DNA from: Leptolyngbya sp. FACHB-60
GTDB taxonomy: Bacteria; Cyanobacteriota; Cyanobacteriia; Phormidesmidales; Phormidesmidaceae
Assembly (NCBI RefSeq): GCF_014695775.1
Contig: NZ_JACJOX010000020.1
Coordinates: 124,001-188,000, forward strand
DNA: 64,000 nt
Reading direction: 5' to 3'
In this document: one piece after another, positions 60,454 through 64,000 of the stretch
Numbering within the stretch: position 1 is the first letter of the stretch
Layout: every line of letters begins with the position of its first letter
Notes under the pieces: generated by a model
The model's database searches: none
Told to the model about the DNA's origin: nothing
The model's input: the letters and a program-made list of their open reading frames with translations, nothing else
Program-made: the position numbers and the translations under genes

Positions 60454-61922
60454 AGCTGGCCAAAGCCCTTCTTTTTCTTCTGACTTTTCTGCTTTTTGTT
60501 GCTGGGGGGGCGAAAGCCGGGCTGAGGCCCGCCGCCCATGCCCGGTAGCCCTGGCATACCGCCGCCCATACCTGGCATGCCGCCACCCATACCGGGCATG
60601 CCACCCATACCGGGAAAGCCGCCGCCGCGACCCATCTGCTGCATCATGGTGCGCATTTTGGTGAAGTCGCTGACTAGCTTGCCCACGTCTTTTTCTTGAT
60701 GACCCGAGCCTTTGGCGATGCGGCGGCGGCGGCTGGGGGAGCTAGAGAGCAGGTTGGGCTGCTTGCGCTCCTGTGTGGTCATGGAGTTGATCATGGCTTC
60801 GCAGCGCTTGAGCTGGGCCTCGCCCTGTTCTAGCATGTCGCCCGTGATTTGCTTACCCATGCCGGGAATCAGCTTCATGATGCCGCCCAGCGAGCCCATG
60901 CTCTTCATAAAGCGCATCTGCTTGAGAAAGTCGTCGAAGTCAAACTCGGCTTCGAGAATTTTCTGCGTCAGCTTTTCGGCGTCGGCAATATCGACCGATT
61001 CCTGAGCTCTTTCCACCAGGGTGAGCACATCGCCCATGCCCAAAATGCGGGAGGCCATGCGATCGGGGTAGAAGGGTTGCAGGGCCTCTACCTTTTCGCC
61101 CACACCGATGAACTTGATCGGCTGACCCGAGATCTGGCGCACCGACAGGGCCGCACCACCGCGGGCATCACCATCCATTTTGGTGAGAATAGCCCCAGTA
61201 ATGCCAATCTGGTCGTGGAAGGTGCGGGTGAGGTTGGCGGCTTCCTGGCCAGTCATGGCATCGACCACCAGCAGCACTTCGTCGGGCTGAATGGCGGTTT
61301 TAATGTCGGCCAGCTCGGCCATCATTTTGGGGTCGATCTGCAAACGACCTGCGGTGTCGACAATAACGGTGTCAACGCCGTCGGCTTTAGCTTTCTCGAT
61401 GCCCTGGCGAGCGATATCTACCGGGTTGGCGTCGGTGCCTAGCTCAAACACGGGCACATCGATCTGCTTACCGAGGGTGACCAGCTGATCGATTGCCGCA
61501 GGACGGTAGACGTCGGTGGCTACCAGCAATGTGCTGCGGTTTTCCTTGCGCAGGTGCAGGGCCAGCTTGGCGGTAGCGGTAGTTTTACCCGTACCCTGAA
61601 GGCCCGCCATCAGCACCACGGTGGGCTTAGTCGGGGAGTCGGCCAGGGGAGCATTGGTGTCGCCCATCAGCCGTACCAGCTCGTCATTCACCACTTTGAT
61701 GAACTGCTGGTCGGGGCTCACCCCTTTGACCACCTCAATACCCAGGGCGTTTTCTTTGACCTGGGCAATAAAGTCTTTGATCACCTGAAGGTTGACGTCG
61801 GCCTCTAGCAGGGCGCGACGCACCTCGCGCAGGGCGCTGTCGATGTTAGACTCGCTGATTTTGTCCTGGCCACGCAGGCTTTTCCAGGCAGACTCAAGGC
61901 GATCAGACAGGGCTTCAAACAT
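60450..61922 (-). CDS. ffh: signal recognition particle protein Ffh
   Basis: This GTPase binds 4.5S RNA and signal peptides and directs co-translational membrane targeting. The 490 residues include the NG domain (GLQGTGKTTATAKLAL near residue 107, DTAGRLQID, TKMDGDARGG). The M domain has the RNA-binding SRRRRIAKGSG motif and a Met/Gly-rich segment, ending in a Gly/Met/Pro-rich low-complexity tail and a Lys-rich end. Confidence 0.97.
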   Translation of the reverse strand: MFEALSDRLESAWKSLRGQDKISESNIDSALREVRRALLEADVNLQVIKDFIAQVKENALGIEVVKGVSPDQQFIKVVNDELVRLMGDTNAPLADSPTKPTVVLMAGLQGTGKTTATAKLALHLRKENRSTLLVATDVYRPAAIDQLVTLGKQIDVPVFELGTDANPVDIARQGIEKAKADGVDTVIVDTAGRLQIDPKMMAELADIKTAIQPDEVLLVVDAMTGQEAANLTRTFHDQIGITGAILTKMDGDARGGAALSVRQISGQPIKFIGVGEKVEALQPFYPDRMASRILGMGDVLTLVERAQESVDIADAEKLTQKILEAEFDFDDFLKQMRFMKSMGSLGGIMKLIPGMGKQITGDMLEQGEAQLKRCEAMINSMTTQERKQPNLLSSSPSRRRRIAKGSGHQEKDVGKLVSDFTKMRTMMQQMGRGGGFPGMGGMPGMGGGMPGMGGGMPGLPGMGGGPQPGFRPPSNKKQKSQKKKKGFGQL

Positions 61923-62218
61923 GGTTTAACGAAGAGAATAATCCTGAGGCGGAGATTCTATTCTAAAGGGTGAAGGCTCCAACCAGAAATGCAGCTAGCC
62001 CAGTTGGGAACGACGCGCTGCGATTGGGTACCATAGACATAAACGAAAAAACTAGCCCCAGATGGGCTTACACAGTTAATAGAACTGGTGTTGCGCTGCA
62101 GAGATAGGGTTTACCCCATCTCTAAAAACTCCTAGGATTCCGCAAAGATGTTAGGGCTGCTGCGGAATTTCTTCGGGTTGCTCTGTAAGACTTTAGTAAG
62201 GGTACGTCAAGAGCAACT
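61923..62218. other. gap between ffh and the GAF-type gene
   Basis: The 296 bases hold the divergent start regions. A small dyad AGAGATaGGG/CCCATCTCT (62100-62122) and an 8-bp ATTCCGCA/TGCGGAAT dyad are present, but I see no clear promoter or RNA gene. Confidence 0.35.
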
Positions 62219-64000
62219 ATGGCAAATGAATCGTCTCGCTGCATCGATACTGATCGAATAGCTGCCCCTGAGGGGGGACTACTGATAGATATTTCGTATA
62301 GTTTGGGCGATCGCGCTGGCTGTGGACAGGAGGGTGAGACCCCTGATCAGGCGATCGCTCAACCGAACTTGCCCTGGCTAGAGCTAATTCAGAACTATAG
62401 CCACTTGGTGATGGCGGTGGTGGATGTGGTGACGGCGACCAGCAGTCCTACCCAAGGTCATTCGGTGCTGTTTGCCAACCAATATTTTTGCCGCCTGACA
62501 GGCATTCGTGCTGAGGGGGGGCACCTCGACCTAAGCTTTTTTGACCAGCTCTCAGCGGCGGATCAAAAGGGTCTGCGGGAGCGGTTTCGCCGGCATTTCT
62601 TGAATGCGGTGCTGCGCTATGTCTACGGGGCAGATGACTTGGTCTCGCAGCGGCTGCTCCACGAGCCGCTGGTGGTGTCGCTGGCCGACTCTGAAACCGG
62701 CGAGATGCGCCAGATTGAGCTGCGGCTGCGCACAGCGACGGAGGGCTTGCAGATAACGGCGATCGCCCCCGAACTCCAGGCTAGCCTGGCTGACTGCTGG
62801 CCCGTGGCCCCCAGCCACGAGCAGGTAACCACCCAGCTGCTCGGCCAAGAACCCGCCTTTAGGCAGCTGATTGCGGCCCTCAAGCTAGGCCAATACAGCG
62901 CTAGCGGCCAGATTTTGATCGAGGGCATCGACGTCACTGAGCGAGAGACCTCCAAGGCGCTCATTGAACTGTTGGTGGGTCACGAGTCGGTGCTGGGAAC
63001 CCGCCGCTTTGAGCAGGCTAACGAGCTGATGAAGCAGCTGTTTAGCGCTGACGACAGCTTTTTGCTGAGCGCCGAAAATAGCCAGGCTCAGCTCTTTACC
63101 CAGCTCAACCAGCCCGAGTGGCAAACTGCCAACTACGCCATCGCAGACTTGCAGGGGTCAACCTTTTTGCGGGCTACCGAGCACCGCGAGGTGGTCAATG
63201 TGCCCGACCTTAGCCTCGACTGCGCTACTGCCTGTGAGGCCGCGATGCTGCATCAGGGAGTGCGATCGCTGATGCTGATTCCCCTAGTGATGCGCACCGC
63301 TCGTCTGGGCGACAGCAAGGCCCAGATGGTGGGCCTCATAGGCCTCACCAGCCCCAGACCCTACGCCTTTGACCAGGCCGATTGCAGCCGCGCCACGACG
63401 CTGATTCCAGCGCTGACGGCGGCTATGCGCCACAGTGTGCAAGACCGCTTCAACAACATTCACCCTTCGGTGCGGTGGCGGTTTGAGCAAGAGGCCGAGC
63501 GCCTGAGTCTGGGGCTGCCCCCCGCTCAGATTGCCTTTGAGAACGTCTACCCGCTCTACGGTATCTCTGACATTCGCGGTTCCTCAGACGAGCGCAACCG
63601 AACAATTCAGCAGGATTTGCTAACTCAGTTTCGCCTCGCCCTGGCCGTGGTGGAATCGGCGGGCCGGGCCGTTAACAATGCTCTGGTAGGGCAGTTGGCC
63701 CTCGATCTGGCCGACCACATTGCCATGCTAGAGAAAGGAGTGACGGTCGATTCTGAGGTGACGCTGCTGCGCTATCTGCAAGGGGAAGTGGAGGTGCATT
63801 TTGCCTACTTTGCCCAACACAGCCCCGAGGCCGAGGCCGCGATCGCCCAGTACAAAGCCGCCATCGACGCCAACCACGGCTGCGTTTATGCCGCCCGCGC
63901 CCTGTATGACGACACCATTGGCCACATCAACGGGCTGCTGCGCGAGACCTGGACCCAGTGGCAGCAGTCGATGCAGGCAATCACCCCCCACTACTGCGAT
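62219..64000 (+). CDS. GAF-domain-containing signalling protein (3' end outside the window)
   Basis: The frame runs open from ATG 62219 to the window end (594 codons). Residues about 50-130 look PAS-like (NQYFCRLTGIRAEGG). Residues 300-390 form a GAF-like domain (VRSLMLIPLVMRTARLGD, VGLIGLTSPRPYAFDQADCS). A helical region then holds NVYPLYGISDIRGSSDERNR, a motif that recurs in large bacterial GAF proteins. No kinase or cyclase output is visible within the window. Confidence 0.85.
   Translation, partial: MANESSRCIDTDRIAAPEGGLLIDISYSLGDRAGCGQEGETPDQAIAQPNLPWLELIQNYSHLVMAVVDVVTATSSPTQGHSVLFANQYFCRLTGIRAEGGHLDLSFFDQLSAADQKGLRERFRRHFLNAVLRYVYGADDLVSQRLLHEPLVVSLADSETGEMRQIELRLRTATEGLQITAIAPELQASLADCWPVAPSHEQVTTQLLGQEPAFRQLIAALKLGQYSASGQILIEGIDVTERETSKALIELLVGHESVLGTRRFEQANELMKQLFSADDSFLLSAENSQAQLFTQLNQPEWQTANYAIADLQGSTFLRATEHREVVNVPDLSLDCATACEAAMLHQGVRSLMLIPLVMRTARLGDSKAQMVGLIGLTSPRPYAFDQADCSRATTLIPALTAAMRHSVQDRFNNIHPSVRWRFEQEAERLSLGLPPAQIAFENVYPLYGISDIRGSSDERNRTIQQDLLTQFRLALAVVESAGRAVNNALVGQLALDLADHIAMLEKGVTVDSEVTLLRYLQGEVEVHFAYFAQHSPEAEAAIAQYKAAIDANHGCVYAARALYDDTIGHINGLLRETWTQWQQSMQAITPHYCD

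Overview
The window looks like a chromosomal segment of a phototrophic cyanobacterium, probably a Leptolyngbya/Nodosilinea-like member of the order once called Synechococcales. The evidence is photosystem I subunit PsaD next to trpE, BtpA, a Tic20-family protein, a CPP1-like protein, a two-domain 4-hydroxyphenylpyruvate dioxygenase for plastoquinone/tocopherol head groups, and very frequent GCGATCGC (HIP1) palindromes. I saw no rRNA, tRNA or CRISPR array.

Region 1 (1-27,600) is mostly core genome: HPPD, CPP1-like, a Na+/H+ antiporter convergent with a TrkA-N regulator, an SDR, psaD-trpE, an SLH protein, rpsF, a FAH-family hydrolase, tic20, rimO-crhR closed by a strong terminator, btpA next to a VKOR-thioredoxin fusion, TerB-like and CapA-like proteins, and amt with a small membrane partner. 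It ends with an unusual DUF1989-GcvT fusion gene that overlaps a small downstream partner.

Region 2 (27,650-34,760) has DUF29, an A+T-rich stretch with an Abi_C-like gene, a receptor-type Ser/Thr kinase, and two paralogous L,D-transpeptidases either side of a secreted Gln/Pro repeat protein. Large inverted repeats lie between these genes.

Region 3 (35,028-40,629) is a compact catabolic or biosynthetic-looking cluster: copper amine oxidase, acyl-CoA dehydrogenase-like flavoprotein, phytanoyl-CoA dioxygenase-like protein and a divergent solute-binding-like protein. Palindromic, MITE-like elements sit in its gaps. TPR, TilS, a Pro-rich anchored protein, DUF6679 and creatininase genes follow.

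Region 4 (46,396-50,740) is an accessory island: an overlapping PBECR-like/DUF2283 pair, an 8-unit 21-bp tandem repeat, a frameshifted P-loop ATPase, a MITE-like element, a TPR protein that probably partners the ATPase, and a HicB-like pseudogene.

Region 5 (50,859-64,000) returns to housekeeping (purH, yidD, ffh). It also holds a LysR-controlled operon of SnoaL, SMP-30, antibiotic-monooxygenase and two SDR genes, and ends inside a GAF-type signalling gene.
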